The notes: generated by a model not told the origin, from the sequence alone. 64,000 bases of DNA from DATAUK01 sp036268295 (GCA_036268295.1 DATAUK010000015.1:19926-83925), one strand, 5' to 3'. Shown: positions 33,926 through 45,022, counted from the first letter of the stretch. Made by a program: numbers and translations.

Positions 33926-34026
33926 CGCATGTGCCATTGGTGGGCCTATGGCACCACGCATGGCACATCGGTGGGCATATAGCTCCACGCATGGCACATC
34001 GGTGGGCCTAGCCCCACCAATGGCAC
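33926..34026. repeat. Three-copy 31-bp tandem repeat with hairpin potential
   Basis: Three imperfect 31-bp units start at 33926, 33957 and 33988, each opening CGCATG and containing GGTGGGC, followed by a partial fourth unit. Within each unit GTGG(G) pairs with a downstream CCAC or CACC, and the outer ends also mirror each other (GTGCCATTGGTGGG at 33931-33944 against CCCCACCAATGGCAC at 34012-34026). It follows the permease stop by five bases, so a multi-hairpin terminator is one reading. Confidence 0.65.
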
Positions 34027-34133
34027 GTCAATCTCTGGTTGTCGGCGCCGATAGGCTGGGTGATGCGGCGTTCGTCCACTGCGGATCGTACGGCGCTGCT
34101 CATCCACACCTTGGTCACGAATCGGATGAGTCG

Positions 34134-35157
34134 ATGCCGCGCGGTGATGCTGGCCAGATGCGACGACGCAGGCCGCTGGTGGTCGCGATCGCGATCCTGG
34201 CCGTCACGATCGCGTGGCGGTCGTCTGATCGGCACGAGCAGACCGGCCCGGCGATGCTGCCGGTTGCGGCGCCCGCTGCTGCGGCGGGTGATGCGCTGAT
34301 CGTCGAGCCCGACGCCGGGATGGCGCCGATCTATGCATTGCTCTCCTCGCCGCGGCACTCGCTCGACATGACGATGTATGAGCTGGTCGACCCGACCGCC
34401 GAGGCGCTGATCGCCGACGACGCGTCGCGCGGGGTGCGGGTGCGGATCGTGCTCGACCACGGCCTCGAGCGCGCGCGAAACACTCCGGCGTATGACTTCC
34501 TTCGCGCGCGCGGGGTCGAGGTTGTCTGGTCGTCCTCGCGGTTCTTCGCCACCCACGAGAAGACCTTCGTGATCGACGACCGCACCGCCGTGGTGTGCTC
34601 GCTCAACCTGACCGATCAGTACTACGCCTCGAGCCGCGATGTCGCGATCGTGGATCGAGACCAGCGTGACGTGTCCGCGGTCGAGGCGGTGTTCGAGGCT
34701 GACATCGCCAGCCGCCCGATCGGCACACCGGCTGCCGATGACTTGGTCTGGAGCCCGGGTCAGTCCGAGGCCGATCTGCTGGCGCTGATCGCCGGAGCGC
34801 GGCGCACGGTCGCGGTGGAGTCCGAGGAGCTGAGCAGCACTCGGGTGATCGACGCGCTGCTGGCCGCCCTGCACCGCGGCGTCGCGGTATCGATCGCGAT
34901 GACCTACGACCCGGACTGGGGCCGAGCCCTCGACGCGATCGCGGCCGCCGGTGGCCAGGTCAGCGTGATGTACGGCGAGACGCCGCTCTACATCCACGCC
35001 AAGCTGCTGGTGGTCGACGCCGGCACCCCGCACGCCCGGGCGTTCGCCGGCTCGGAGAACCTCTCCGATGCCTCGCTGCTACATGACAGGGAGCTCGGCA
35101 TCATCCTCGCGACGCCGCGTCTCGTCGACCAGGTCGCGGCGGTGGTGTCAGACGACG

Positions 35158-35183
<26 letters not shown>
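34134..35183 (+). CDS. Phospholipase D-like protein with signal anchor
   Basis: The 349-residue protein starts with a basic signal-anchor (MRRRRPLVVAIAILAVTIAW) and then two PLD repeats. The first HKD motif is HEKTFVIDDRTAVVCSLNLTD; the second is HAKLLVVDAGTPHARAFAGSENLSDASL, which keeps H-x-K and the distant acidic and Asn positions. It should cut or transfer phosphodiester bonds in lipids or nucleic acids outside the membrane. ATG 34134 follows GGATGAG; ATG 34158 is the alternative. The 3' end overlaps the convergent pepN by 26 bp. Confidence 0.8.
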
Positions 35184-37698
<2,515 letters not shown>

Positions 37699-37754
37699 CC
37701 GCCCGAGTCTGCCACGGTTGGCGGCGGTGGCAACCGTGGTTGTGGATAACGGTC

Positions 37755-37760
37755 TAGTCT
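37755..37760 (+). promoter_or_regulatory. -10 box of the leaderless Rv2466c-like gene
   Basis: TAGTCT lies seven bases before the GTG start at 37768, within the 69-bp divergent gap to pepN. Confidence 0.5.
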
Positions 37761-37767
37761 TGTTGCG

Positions 37768-38370
37768 GTGACAACAACTGCTGATTTTTGGTTCGACCCG
37801 CTGTGTCCGTGGGCGTGGATCACCTCCCGCTGGATGCTCGAGGTCGAGAAGGTGCGCGACGTCACCGTCCGCTGGCACGTGATGAGCCTCGCCATCCTCA
37901 ACAGCGGCCGCGACCTCTCCGAGGATTATCAAGAGCTGATGCGTCAGGCGTGGGGTCCGGTGCGGGTGTGCATCGCGGCCGAGCAGGCGCATGGACCCGA
38001 GTCACTGGGCCCGCTCTACACCGCGATGGGCAACCGGTTCCACCTCGAGAAGCTGCCCAAGGACCGGGCGACGATCGAAGCCGCGCTGACCGAGGCCGGC
38101 CTGCCGACCTCGCTCGCCGACGCGATGGACGACACCTCCTACGACGAGGCGCTCGACGCGTCACACCACGCCGGGATGGACCCGGTCGGCATGGACGTCG
38201 GCACGCCGGTCATCCATGTCGATGGGGTGCCGTTCTTCGGACCGGTCGTGACGCCCGCGCCGCGCGGTGAGGTCGCCGCACAGCTTTGGGATGGCGTGGT
38301 GCTCGTCGCCGGAGTGCCCGGCTTCTACGAGCTCAAGCGAACCCGCGAACTCGACCCGATCTTCGACTGA
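37768..38370 (+). CDS. DsbA-fold protein, mycothiol-dependent nitroreductase Rv2466c family
   Basis: The 200-residue protein matches the Rv2466c family: ADFWFDPLCPWAWITSRWMLEVE at the start, a helical insertion, and GTPVIHVDGVPFFGPVVTPAPRGE with the cis-Pro loop. Rv2466c of M. tuberculosis uses a CPWC active site with mycothiol to reduce nitro-compounds. Here the second Cys is Ala (CPWA), so a single-Cys, mycothiol-mixed-disulfide mechanism is more likely. It is divergent from pepN with 69 bp between them and has a leaderless GTG start. Confidence 0.85.
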   Translation: MTTTADFWFDPLCPWAWITSRWMLEVEKVRDVTVRWHVMSLAILNSGRDLSEDYQELMRQAWGPVRVCIAAEQAHGPESLGPLYTAMGNRFHLEKLPKDRATIEAALTEAGLPTSLADAMDDTSYDEALDASHHAGMDPVGMDVGTPVIHVDGVPFFGPVVTPAPRGEVAAQLWDGVVLVAGVPGFYELKRTRELDPIFD

Positions 38371-38389
38371 TGGTTCGCCGCCGAGAGCT

Positions 38390-38920
38390 TCACTCGCCGG
38401 TGGCGCCGTCGATCGCCTCGCGAAGCAGGTCGGCATGCCCGTTGTGCCGCGCATACTCCTCGAGCATGTGCAGGTAGATCCAGCGGACGTCGCGGTTGCG
38501 GTCCCGATGGTGGCCGTGGCTCGGTACGACGAGGTCGAGGGACTTCCCGGCGGTCGCGGCACGCGCCGCGACTAGCTCGCTGCGGTAGGCGTCGAGGTCG
38601 TGAGCGGCGTCGGCGTCGGCGATGTCGTCGAAGTCGGCGCCGGTCTGATCCGGATCGTAAGGAAAGTCCAGCTCCTCGCCGTTCGCGTGCATCCGGAACC
38701 ACCACCGCTCGACCTCGGTCATGTGGCGCACGAGACCCAGCAGCGACAGCGCCGAGGGCGGCACCGAGCGCTGCTTGAGCTGGCTCGCGCTCAGCCCGGC
38801 GCACTTAGCGAGCAACGTCCCTCGCTGGTAGTCGATCAGTTGGTCGAGCGCGGTTCGCTCGTCGGCGATCCGCTCCGGCTCGACCCGGTCGATGTTCGGC
38901 GCAGTCCATTGCTCAGCCAT
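38390..38920 (-). CDS. DinB family protein (DUF664)
   Basis: This 176-residue protein is a four-helix DinB-type metalloprotein. Candidate metal ligands are His in GLVRHMTEVERWWF and in LHMLEEYARHNGHADLLREAIDG, the standard DUF664 ending. DinB-fold proteins include mycothiol- and bacillithiol-dependent S-transferases and maleylpyruvate isomerases; several actinobacterial DUF664 members use mycothiol, which would fit the neighbouring Rv2466c-like gene. The start follows TAGGTC by six bases. It is divergent from the aldehyde dehydrogenase gene with a 39-bp gap. Confidence 0.82.
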   Translation of the reverse strand: MAEQWTAPNIDRVEPERIADERTALDQLIDYQRGTLLAKCAGLSASQLKQRSVPPSALSLLGLVRHMTEVERWWFRMHANGEELDFPYDPDQTGADFDDIADADAAHDLDAYRSELVAARAATAGKSLDLVVPSHGHHRDRNRDVRWIYLHMLEEYARHNGHADLLREAIDGATGE

Positions 38921-38926
38921 GCCTCA

Positions 38927-38952
38927 GACCTAATCACGAAGCGGATTAGGCT
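38927..38952. promoter_or_regulatory. Palindromic bidirectional promoter between dinB-like and aldehyde dehydrogenase genes
   Basis: CCTAATC (38929-38935) and GATTAGG (38944-38950) form a perfect 7-bp inverted repeat with an 8-bp spacer. Read outward, the left arm gives TAGGTC six bases before the DinB ATG and the right arm gives TAGGCT seven bases before the dehydrogenase ATG. Each arm can thus be the -10 of its own leaderless gene. Confidence 0.55.
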
Positions 38953-38959
38953 CGCGGTC

Positions 38960-40387
38960 ATGGGTGAGAACACTGGGTACGAGCGGGACGCGATCTATGT
39001 CGATGGGCAGTGGGTGCCGTCATCGGGTGAAGAGCTGATCGACGTCGAGAACCCCGCCACCGAGCAGGTCATCGGTCACGTGCCGGCAGGCACCGTGGCC
39101 GACGTCGACCGCGCCGTGGCAGCCGCGCGCGCTGCGTTCGACGGCTGGGCCGCAACCAGCCCGGAGGAGCGAGCCAAGTACCTTTCCCGGCTGCACGATG
39201 CGATGGCGTCACGGCACGAGGAGCTCGCTTCGACCATCTCGGCCGAGATGGGCGCGCCGACCAAGCTCTCGCAGACCGTGCAGGCCGGCCTGCCACTGGC
39301 CGACATCGCCGCTGCCGCGAGCGCCGGGACCGCCGTCAGCTGGAGCGAGCAGATCGGCAACTCGACCGTCGTGCTCGAGCCGATCGGAGTCGTCGGCGCG
39401 ATCACGCCGTGGAACTATCCGCTGCACCAGGTGACGGCCAAGGTCGCGTACGCCCTCGCGGCGGGCTGCACCGTGGTCCTCAAGCCGAGTGAGGTCGCTC
39501 CGCTGTGCAGCTATTTGTTCTTCGACGCGATCCACGAGGTCGGGCTGCCGGCCGGCGTGGTCAACCTGGTGCCCGGCTATGGCACGCCGGTCGGCGAGGC
39601 GATCGCCGCGCATCCCGACATCGACATGGTGTCCTTCACCGGCTCGACCCGCGCCGGGTCCCGGGTCGCTGAGCTCGGCGCCGCAACTGTGAAGAAGGTC
39701 GCCCTAGAGCTCGGCGGCAAGAGTGCCAACGTGATCCTGCCCGACGCGGATCTCAAGCGCGCGGTCAAGGTCGGCGTCGCCAACTGCTTCATGAACTCAG
39801 GCCAGACCTGCACGGCCTGGACCCGGATGCTGGTCAGCGACGAGCAGTACGACGAGGCAGTCGGCATCGCGGTTGAAGCGGCCGCGGCGTACCAGACCGG
39901 TGACCCGCTCGACCCCGCGACCAGGCTGGGTCCGCTGGTCTCCGGCGCGCAACGGGAGCGGGTCGCGGCCTACATCGACAAAGGCGTCGCCGAGGGCGCC
40001 CGACTGGTCACCGGCGGCAGCGAGAAGCCACACGCTCAGGGCCACTTCGTCTCCGCCACCGTCTTCGCCGACGTGACCACCGACATGACGATCGCCCAAG
40101 AGGAGATCTTCGGGCCGGTGCTGTCGATCCTGCGCTACTCCACCGAGGACGAAGCCCTCGCGATCGCCAACGACTCGATGTACGGCCTGGCCGGCGGGGT
40201 CTGGTCGGGTGACGAGGACCGCGCCAGGGTCTTCGCCCGCCGGATGCGGACCGGTCAGGTCGACATCAACGGCGGCGCGTTCAACCCGTCCGCTCCCTTC
40301 GGCGGCTACAAGCGCTCCGGGGTCGGCCGCGAGCTGGGTCGGTACGGCGTCGAGGAGTTCCTGCAGTCCAAGTCGATGCAGCTCTAA
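38960..40387 (+). CDS. NAD(P)-dependent aldehyde dehydrogenase
   Basis: The 475-residue enzyme oxidises aldehydes to acids. It has the cofactor motif GVVGAITPWNYPLHQVTAKVAYALAAGCTVVLKPSE, the FTGSTRAG turn, the catalytic Glu in LELGGKSANVIL and the nucleophilic Cys in FMNSGQTCTAWTRM, then EEIFGPVLSILRY and PFGGYKRSGVGRELG. All catalytic residues are present. The substrate is not clear. The leaderless ATG 38960 shares its promoter region with the DinB gene, so both may answer to the same signal. Downstream, rpiB begins after 19 bp. Confidence 0.9.
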   Translation: MGENTGYERDAIYVDGQWVPSSGEELIDVENPATEQVIGHVPAGTVADVDRAVAAARAAFDGWAATSPEERAKYLSRLHDAMASRHEELASTISAEMGAPTKLSQTVQAGLPLADIAAAASAGTAVSWSEQIGNSTVVLEPIGVVGAITPWNYPLHQVTAKVAYALAAGCTVVLKPSEVAPLCSYLFFDAIHEVGLPAGVVNLVPGYGTPVGEAIAAHPDIDMVSFTGSTRAGSRVAELGAATVKKVALELGGKSANVILPDADLKRAVKVGVANCFMNSGQTCTAWTRMLVSDEQYDEAVGIAVEAAAAYQTGDPLDPATRLGPLVSGAQRERVAAYIDKGVAEGARLVTGGSEKPHAQGHFVSATVFADVTTDMTIAQEEIFGPVLSILRYSTEDEALAIANDSMYGLAGGVWSGDEDRARVFARRMRTGQVDINGGAFNPSAPFGGYKRSGVGRELGRYGVEEFLQSKSMQL

Positions 40388-40406
40388 CGCGAAATCACGA
40401 ACGACG

Positions 40407-40898
40407 ATGCGGATCTATCTCGGCTCCGACCACGCCGGCTTCGCCCTCAAGACCCGGCTGGTCGAGCATCTCGGTGGTCTTGGTCACGAGCCGGTCGACT
40501 GCGGGCCACCCGACTACGACGACAATGACGACTATCCGCCGTACTGCCTGCTGGTCGGCACCCGCGTTGTGGCCGACCCGGACAGCCTCGGCATCGTGAT
40601 CGGCGGCTCGGGCAACGGCGAGGCGATCGCCGCCAACAAAGTGCCAGGCGTGCGCTGCGCGCTCGCGTTTAGCGACGACACCGCCCGGCTCGGCCGCGAG
40701 CACAACAACGCCAACGTGCTCAGTCTCGGCGCCCGGATGTACGACGAGGACACCGCGGTAGGCTTCGCCGAGCGGTTCGTCGCGACGCCGTTCAGCGAGG
40801 GCGAGCGTCACCTGCGGCGGCTGGCGTTGCTGGCCGACTACGAACAGACCGGCGTGCTGCCGCCGCGCCGGGAGGATGTGGCAGCGGGCGACCGCTGA
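40407..40898 (+). CDS. rpiB: Ribose-5-phosphate isomerase B
   Basis: The 163-residue enzyme interconverts ribose 5-phosphate and ribulose 5-phosphate in the pentose phosphate pathway. It shows MRIYLGSDHAGFALK, DCGPPDYDDNDDYPPYC and GIVIGGSGNGEAIAANKVPGVRCAL, then FSDDTARLGREHNNANVLSLGARM, all standard RpiB motifs. Length matches the family. The ATG at 40407 is 19 bp after the dehydrogenase stop. This is the last gene of the run whose order matches Rv2478c to Rv2465c. Confidence 0.92.
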   Translation: MRIYLGSDHAGFALKTRLVEHLGGLGHEPVDCGPPDYDDNDDYPPYCLLVGTRVVADPDSLGIVIGGSGNGEAIAANKVPGVRCALAFSDDTARLGREHNNANVLSLGARMYDEDTAVGFAERFVATPFSEGERHLRRLALLADYEQTGVLPPRREDVAAGDR

Positions 40899-40970
40899 GC
40901 CCGGGTGGAGCGATCCCGGCACCCCCACCCCGTGTCGACTCGCCCGAATCCGCACTATTGTCCTGGGACT

Positions 40971-42077
40971 ATGGCGCCGACGAAGATCATCGAGCGAAGC
41001 GCCGTAGTGCGGGTACGGCGCTGGTTGGGGCTGTTCGTCGCGCCGGAGTCCACCCGTGGCAAGCGGGTCGCGCTGATCGCGCTGATCATCCTCGCGGCGC
41101 TGTGCTCGGTGCTGAACGCCGCGTTCGGGTCCGGCGCCTTCCCGATTCTCACCGTCGTGGTGCCGCTGGTGTTCGCTGGGTTGCTGCTGGAGCCACGGCC
41201 GTTGCTGGTCGAGCTCGTCGCGTGTGTCGGGGTGCTTCTCGCTGCCAATCTCGGGATCGGCAACACCGCCGTGCATCCCGGCGCCTACATCCTGGTCCTG
41301 ATCGTGGCCGGGATCGCGTTCCAGCAGTCGGTCGACCGGCAGCGGCTGGGACTTTCGGTCGGGCGCGGTGAGCAGATGCTGATCGAGCTCCGCGACCGGC
41401 TCCGGCTGCAAGGCCAGCTGCCGGAGATGCCGTCGGGCTGGCATGCCGAGATCGAGCAGCAATCAGCCGGCGGAGCCAGTTTCGGCGGTGACTTCCTGGT
41501 CGCTACCTTGACCGACAGCGGTCGCTCGATGGAGCTGGCCCTGGTCGATGTGTCCGGCAAGGGCGTCGACGCCGGCACCCGCGCGCTGATGCTGTCCGGC
41601 GCGCTCGGTGGCCTGCTCGGCGCGGTTCCGCCGAAACGGTTTCTCACCGGCGCCAACGACTACCTGCTGCGCCAGGAGTGGGGCGAGGGATTCGCGACCG
41701 CCATGCACCTCACCATCGATCTCGGCACCGGTCACTATCGGCTGACCAACGCCGGTCACCCGCCGGCGGTGCACTACGTCGGCGGCACCGGCAGGTGGGA
41801 GGTCGTCGAGCCGCAAGGAACGGTGCTGGGCCTGTTGAGCGACGCCGAGTTCGGCGCGGTCGAAGGACAGATTCGCCCGTACGACGCGCTGCTGCTCTAC
41901 ACCGACGGGCTGGTCGAGATCCCGGGTCGCGATCTTGCGGTCGGCATCGACAAGCTGCTCGGCGCCGCCGAGAAGCTGATCCCGCGCGGCTTCGACGGCG
42001 GCGCGATCCGGCTGATGCACGACGTGGCACCGACCGCCAAGGATGATTGCGCGTTGGTACTGCTCTGGCGGACCTAG
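40971..42077 (+). CDS. Membrane-bound PP2C-type phosphatase (SpoIIE domain)
   Basis: The 368-residue protein has three or four membrane helices at about 35-105 (VALIALIILAALCSVLNAAF, AFPILTVVVPLVFAGLLLE, LLVELVACVGVLLAANLGIG, AYILVLIVAGIAFQQSV), a short helical linker (IELRDRLRLQGQLPEMPSGW) and a SpoIIE phosphatase domain with GASFGGDFLV, LALVDVSGKGVDAGTRALML, LTNAGHPPAVHY and LLLYTDGLVEIPGRD. The metal-binding Asp residues are present. Such proteins dephosphorylate anti-sigma-factor antagonists in partner-switching stress pathways; no sigma factor or antagonist is nearby. TATTGT is nine bases before ATG 40971. Confidence 0.85.
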   Translation: MAPTKIIERSAVVRVRRWLGLFVAPESTRGKRVALIALIILAALCSVLNAAFGSGAFPILTVVVPLVFAGLLLEPRPLLVELVACVGVLLAANLGIGNTAVHPGAYILVLIVAGIAFQQSVDRQRLGLSVGRGEQMLIELRDRLRLQGQLPEMPSGWHAEIEQQSAGGASFGGDFLVATLTDSGRSMELALVDVSGKGVDAGTRALMLSGALGGLLGAVPPKRFLTGANDYLLRQEWGEGFATAMHLTIDLGTGHYRLTNAGHPPAVHYVGGTGRWEVVEPQGTVLGLLSDAEFGAVEGQIRPYDALLLYTDGLVEIPGRDLAVGIDKLLGAAEKLIPRGFDGGAIRLMHDVAPTAKDDCALVLLWRT

Positions 42078-43240
42078 CCGTCCTGGGCCTGGGTGATCGC
42101 TCCTGAGGCCAGCAAGGCCTCGACGGTTGCCGGCTCGATTCCCCAGTCGGTGAGCGCCTCGATGGTGTCCGCGCCGGCTGGTCGCGGCGGCCGGCCGAGC
42201 TGACCGGGAGTGCGCGACAGCCGAGGGGCTACCGCGGGCTGCACGACTCCGTCGACGTCGACGAGGGTCTGGCGGGCGACCAGGTGCGGATCGGCTGCCG
42301 CCTCGCCGAGCCGCCAGACCGGCGACACGCAGGCGTCGACGCCGTCGAAGTCCCCGATCCATTCGGCCCGGGTCTTCGACGCGAACTTCTCCGCCAGCAG
42401 CTCCCGCATTCGCGGCCATTGCTCCCGGTCGGCCTGCCCCGGCAGGCCGGGGATATCGAGCACCCGGACCAGCTCGGCAAAGAACTGCGCCTCCAGTGCG
42501 CCGACCGCCATGTATTCGCCGTCGGCACAGCGGTAGGTGTCGTAGTAGGGAGTGCCGCCATCGAGCAGGTTGCTGCCTCGCTCGTCGCTCATCATCCCGG
42601 CGCCGCGCTGGCTGTGTGCCATCGCCAGCAGGCTCGAGACGCCATCGACCATCGCCACGTCGATCACCTGGCCGAGGCCGCTGGTCGCGCGCTCGACCAG
42701 CGCGGCGAGCACGCCGGTGACGCAATACATCGCGCCACCGCCGAAGTCGGCGACCAGGTTGAGCGGCGGCACCGGTTTCCGGCCGGCCTCACCGATGGCG
42801 GAGATCGCGCCGGTGATCGCGGCGTAGTCGATGTCGTGCCCGACCCGAGCGGCGAGCGGCCCGTCCTGACCCCAGCCGGTCATCCGGGCGTAGACCAGCC
42901 GCGGGTTCGACGTCTGGCATTGCGCCGGTCCGAGACCGAGTCGCTCCGCGACGCCGGGCCGGAACGCCTCGACGAGCACGTCCGCCGACTTCACCAGGTC
43001 AAGGGTCAACGCGGCCGCCCCCGGCGCCTTGAGATCGATCGCGACCGAACGCCGCCCGCGGGAGAGGATGTTGTGCTTGCCCATGACCGCCGCCACGCCG
43101 CCGTCGGGCCGCTCGAGCCGGAGCACTTCGGCGCCGAGGTCGGCGAGGAGCATGCAGGCGAACGGCGCCGGTCCGATTCCGGCCAGCTCGATGACATTGA
43201 TGCCCGCGAGTGGTCCGTTCGAAGGCGGTGCGGCGCTCAC
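42074..43240 (-). CDS. Alpha-methylacyl-CoA racemase-like protein (class III CoA-transferase family)
   Basis: This 388-residue protein has the CaiB/BaiF fold: LAGINVIELAGIGPAPFACMLLADLGAEVLRLERPDGG, VLVEAFRPGVAERLGLGP, then RMTGWGQDGPLAARVGHDIDYAAITGAISAIG and NLVADFGGGAMYCVTGVLAAL. The His of GHD and the Asp of VADFGGG match the base pair of mycobacterial MCR, so racemisation of 2-methylacyl-CoA, used in branched fatty acid and sterol side-chain breakdown, is the best call. TACCGT lies six bases before the GTG start. The start overlaps the L,D-transpeptidase stop by four bases. Confidence 0.83.
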   Translation of the reverse strand: MSAAPPSNGPLAGINVIELAGIGPAPFACMLLADLGAEVLRLERPDGGVAAVMGKHNILSRGRRSVAIDLKAPGAAALTLDLVKSADVLVEAFRPGVAERLGLGPAQCQTSNPRLVYARMTGWGQDGPLAARVGHDIDYAAITGAISAIGEAGRKPVPPLNLVADFGGGAMYCVTGVLAALVERATSGLGQVIDVAMVDGVSSLLAMAHSQRGAGMMSDERGSNLLDGGTPYYDTYRCADGEYMAVGALEAQFFAELVRVLDIPGLPGQADREQWPRMRELLAEKFASKTRAEWIGDFDGVDACVSPVWRLGEAAADPHLVARQTLVDVDGVVQPAVAPRLSRTPGQLGRPPRPAGADTIEALTDWGIEPATVEALLASGAITQAQDG

Positions 43241-43971
43241 CGGGTCACGGTAGCGGTGCGGCCCATGATGATCCGCGGGTGATCGGCCGGGTTGAGCCAG
43301 CGCAGCAGTTGGATCACGTGCGGGCGCGGCAGCGCGACGCACCCCGAGGTCGGGCTGTGGTGCGTCACGTGAAGGAAGATCGCGCTGCCGCGCCCGGGCG
43401 TCCGCGCGGTGTTGTAGGCGATGACGGCGACATCGTCGTACGACGGCGGCGCGTCCATCGGCTCCGGGTCGCTGCCGGCTAGGTGACGGGTGTTGACCCA
43501 GGTGTTGTAGCGCGGGCTCGACGGGTCGTCGTCCCAGTAGTCGTGCGGTCCGGCGTGCCGCCAGGGGTAGCGCACGCCGGGGTTGGCGTCGACGCCGAAG
43601 AAGAACGAGAAGTGGTAGGAGCCGGTGGGGACCTTGCCGTCGCCCTCGCGCTTCTTGCCCGGATGCGCGAAGCCGTTGCGGGCGATCCAGGCCGACCATG
43701 GCCCGGCCACCCGGTGCCATCCGCTCGCGGTCTTGGCGAATGCCTGCACCGTCGCGTGGACCGATCCGTAGTGCGGGGTCGTGACCGAGATGACTTGGGT
43801 CGCGCTGTGGATGCCTTTGAGCCTGGTCACAAGCAGTTTCGAGGCGGCGTGACCGGTCACCGCGACGCGGCCGTCAGCGGCGTGTGATGCGGCAGGCGCG
43901 GCGACCGTGCCACCGACCGTGCCGCCGATGGCGAGCAGGGCGGCGAGGACCGCGGTGGCAGGCCGGCTCAT
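43237..43971 (-). CDS. Secreted L,D-transpeptidase (YkuD family)
   Basis: The 244-residue protein has a signal peptide (ATAVLAALLAIGGTVGGTVAAPAASHA) and a YkuD-like catalytic domain. It shows GKKREGDGKVPTGSYHFSFFFG, RYNTWVN and the active-site segment SAIFLHVTHHSPTSGCVALPRPHVIQLLRWL, with the conserved H-x(7)-S-G-C-V. Members cross-link peptidoglycan stems or act as L,D-carboxypeptidases outside the membrane. The N-terminal region is short with no LysM or Ig domain. ATG 43971 follows AGGAG. It is divergent from the CtaG gene and overlaps the racemase gene by four bases. Confidence 0.82.
   Translation of the reverse strand: MSRPATAVLAALLAIGGTVGGTVAAPAASHAADGRVAVTGHAASKLLVTRLKGIHSATQVISVTTPHYGSVHATVQAFAKTASGWHRVAGPWSAWIARNGFAHPGKKREGDGKVPTGSYHFSFFFGVDANPGVRYPWRHAGPHDYWDDDPSSPRYNTWVNTRHLAGSDPEPMDAPPSYDDVAVIAYNTARTPGRGSAIFLHVTHHSPTSGCVALPRPHVIQLLRWLNPADHPRIIMGRTATVTR
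43247..43252 (-). promoter_or_regulatory. -10 box for the racemase-like gene
   Basis: TACCGT on the minus strand lies six bases before the GTG at 43240, inside the end of the L,D-transpeptidase gene, so the racemase may have its own leaderless message. Confidence 0.4.
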
Positions 43972-44041
43972 CCCGCTCCTACTCTCGTCATGTGCACGCT
44001 TCAACGCTATGCCGAGCCGTGACGGGGCTCGTCGCCGGCCG

Positions 44042-45022
44042 ATGACTGCCCTCGCACCGCTCACCGTCGGCAGGTTCTTCTCGACCTGGCGGTTCGATCC
44101 GTGGGTGAGCTCGGCCGTGCTGCTGCTGCTGGTGGGCTATGTCGCCGGGGCGCGGGCGGCCGCCCGCCGCGGCACCAGCTGGCCGATGTCGCGCACCGCC
44201 TGGTTTGTGGGGCTCGGGCTCGCCCCGATCGTGGTCGCGACGATGTCCTCGGTCGACGTCTACTCCCGGGTGCTGCTCTGGCCGATGGCGCTGGAAGTCG
44301 CGTTGCTGCTCACGATCGTGCCGGTCGGGTTGGCGCTGGGCGATCCGCTCGGGCTGGTGACCGTGTCGCTGTCGCCGGGCGGCGCCGATCGCTGGCATCG
44401 GGTGCTTCGCAATCCGCTGGTGCGACTGCTGACGTTTCCGGCGGTCTCACCGGTCCTGGCGGTGGTCACCCAGTTCGTCGTCTTCTACTCCGGTTACATC
44501 GGCGCGGCCGAGCGGCACTCGTGGGTCATGCATCTGCTCCAGCTGCAGCTGGTCGTGACCGGCTGCCTGTTTGCGCTGCCGCTGCTCGGGGTCGAGGCAC
44601 TTCCGGCGTGGTGCACCCAGCCGGTCCGGATGACGATCGCCGCGTTCGACGGGCTGCTCGACGCGATCCCGGGAATCGCGGTGATGACCAGCAGCTCGCT
44701 GCTCGCGGGCGGCTATTACGCGACGATCCGCCGGTCGTGGGGCCCGACCCGCAGCTGGGACCAGGCCATCGGCGGTGGCCTCATGCTCACCCTCGCCGAG
44801 GTGGTCGCGATCCCGTTCGTCGCGGTCCTCTACCGCGCCTGGATCCGAGAGGACGCCACCCGCGCCGCAGCCGTCGACCGAGAGCTTGACCTCGAGGAGA
44901 TGCGGCACGACCAGACGGCGCACGACGGCGACCAACCGGCGAACCGGCCGTGGTGGGAGACCAATCCCGGGCCGCTTGCCGACCGGGCCTCGCGTTACGG
45001 CTGGACCGAGAAGGACAGCTGA
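44042..45022 (+). CDS. Cytochrome c oxidase assembly protein (caa3-type CtaG)
   Basis: The 326-residue membrane protein has about seven helices of the CtaG_2/caa3_CtaG family: FSTWRFDPWVSSAVLLLLVGYVAGARAA, SRVLLWPMALEVALLLTIVPVGLALGDPL, LAVVTQFVVFYSGYIGAA, HLLQLQLVVTGCLFALPLLGVE and AFDGLLDAIPGIAVMTSSSLLAGGYY. Members help assemble haem-copper oxidases, probably in copper delivery. The C-terminus is hydrophilic and acidic. ATG 44042 gives a standard start; ATG 44009 is a longer alternative without a better ribosome site. Confidence 0.83.
   Translation: MTALAPLTVGRFFSTWRFDPWVSSAVLLLLVGYVAGARAAARRGTSWPMSRTAWFVGLGLAPIVVATMSSVDVYSRVLLWPMALEVALLLTIVPVGLALGDPLGLVTVSLSPGGADRWHRVLRNPLVRLLTFPAVSPVLAVVTQFVVFYSGYIGAAERHSWVMHLLQLQLVVTGCLFALPLLGVEALPAWCTQPVRMTIAAFDGLLDAIPGIAVMTSSSLLAGGYYATIRRSWGPTRSWDQAIGGGLMLTLAEVVAIPFVAVLYRAWIREDATRAAAVDRELDLEEMRHDQTAHDGDQPANRPWWETNPGPLADRASRYGWTEKDS

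Noticed and set aside
41463..42725. Long minus-strand frame antisense to the SpoIIE-type phosphatase gene
   Set aside because: Low-complexity Arg/Gly/Ala translation; the plus-strand gene has all family motifs and the minus-strand racemase uses a different frame.
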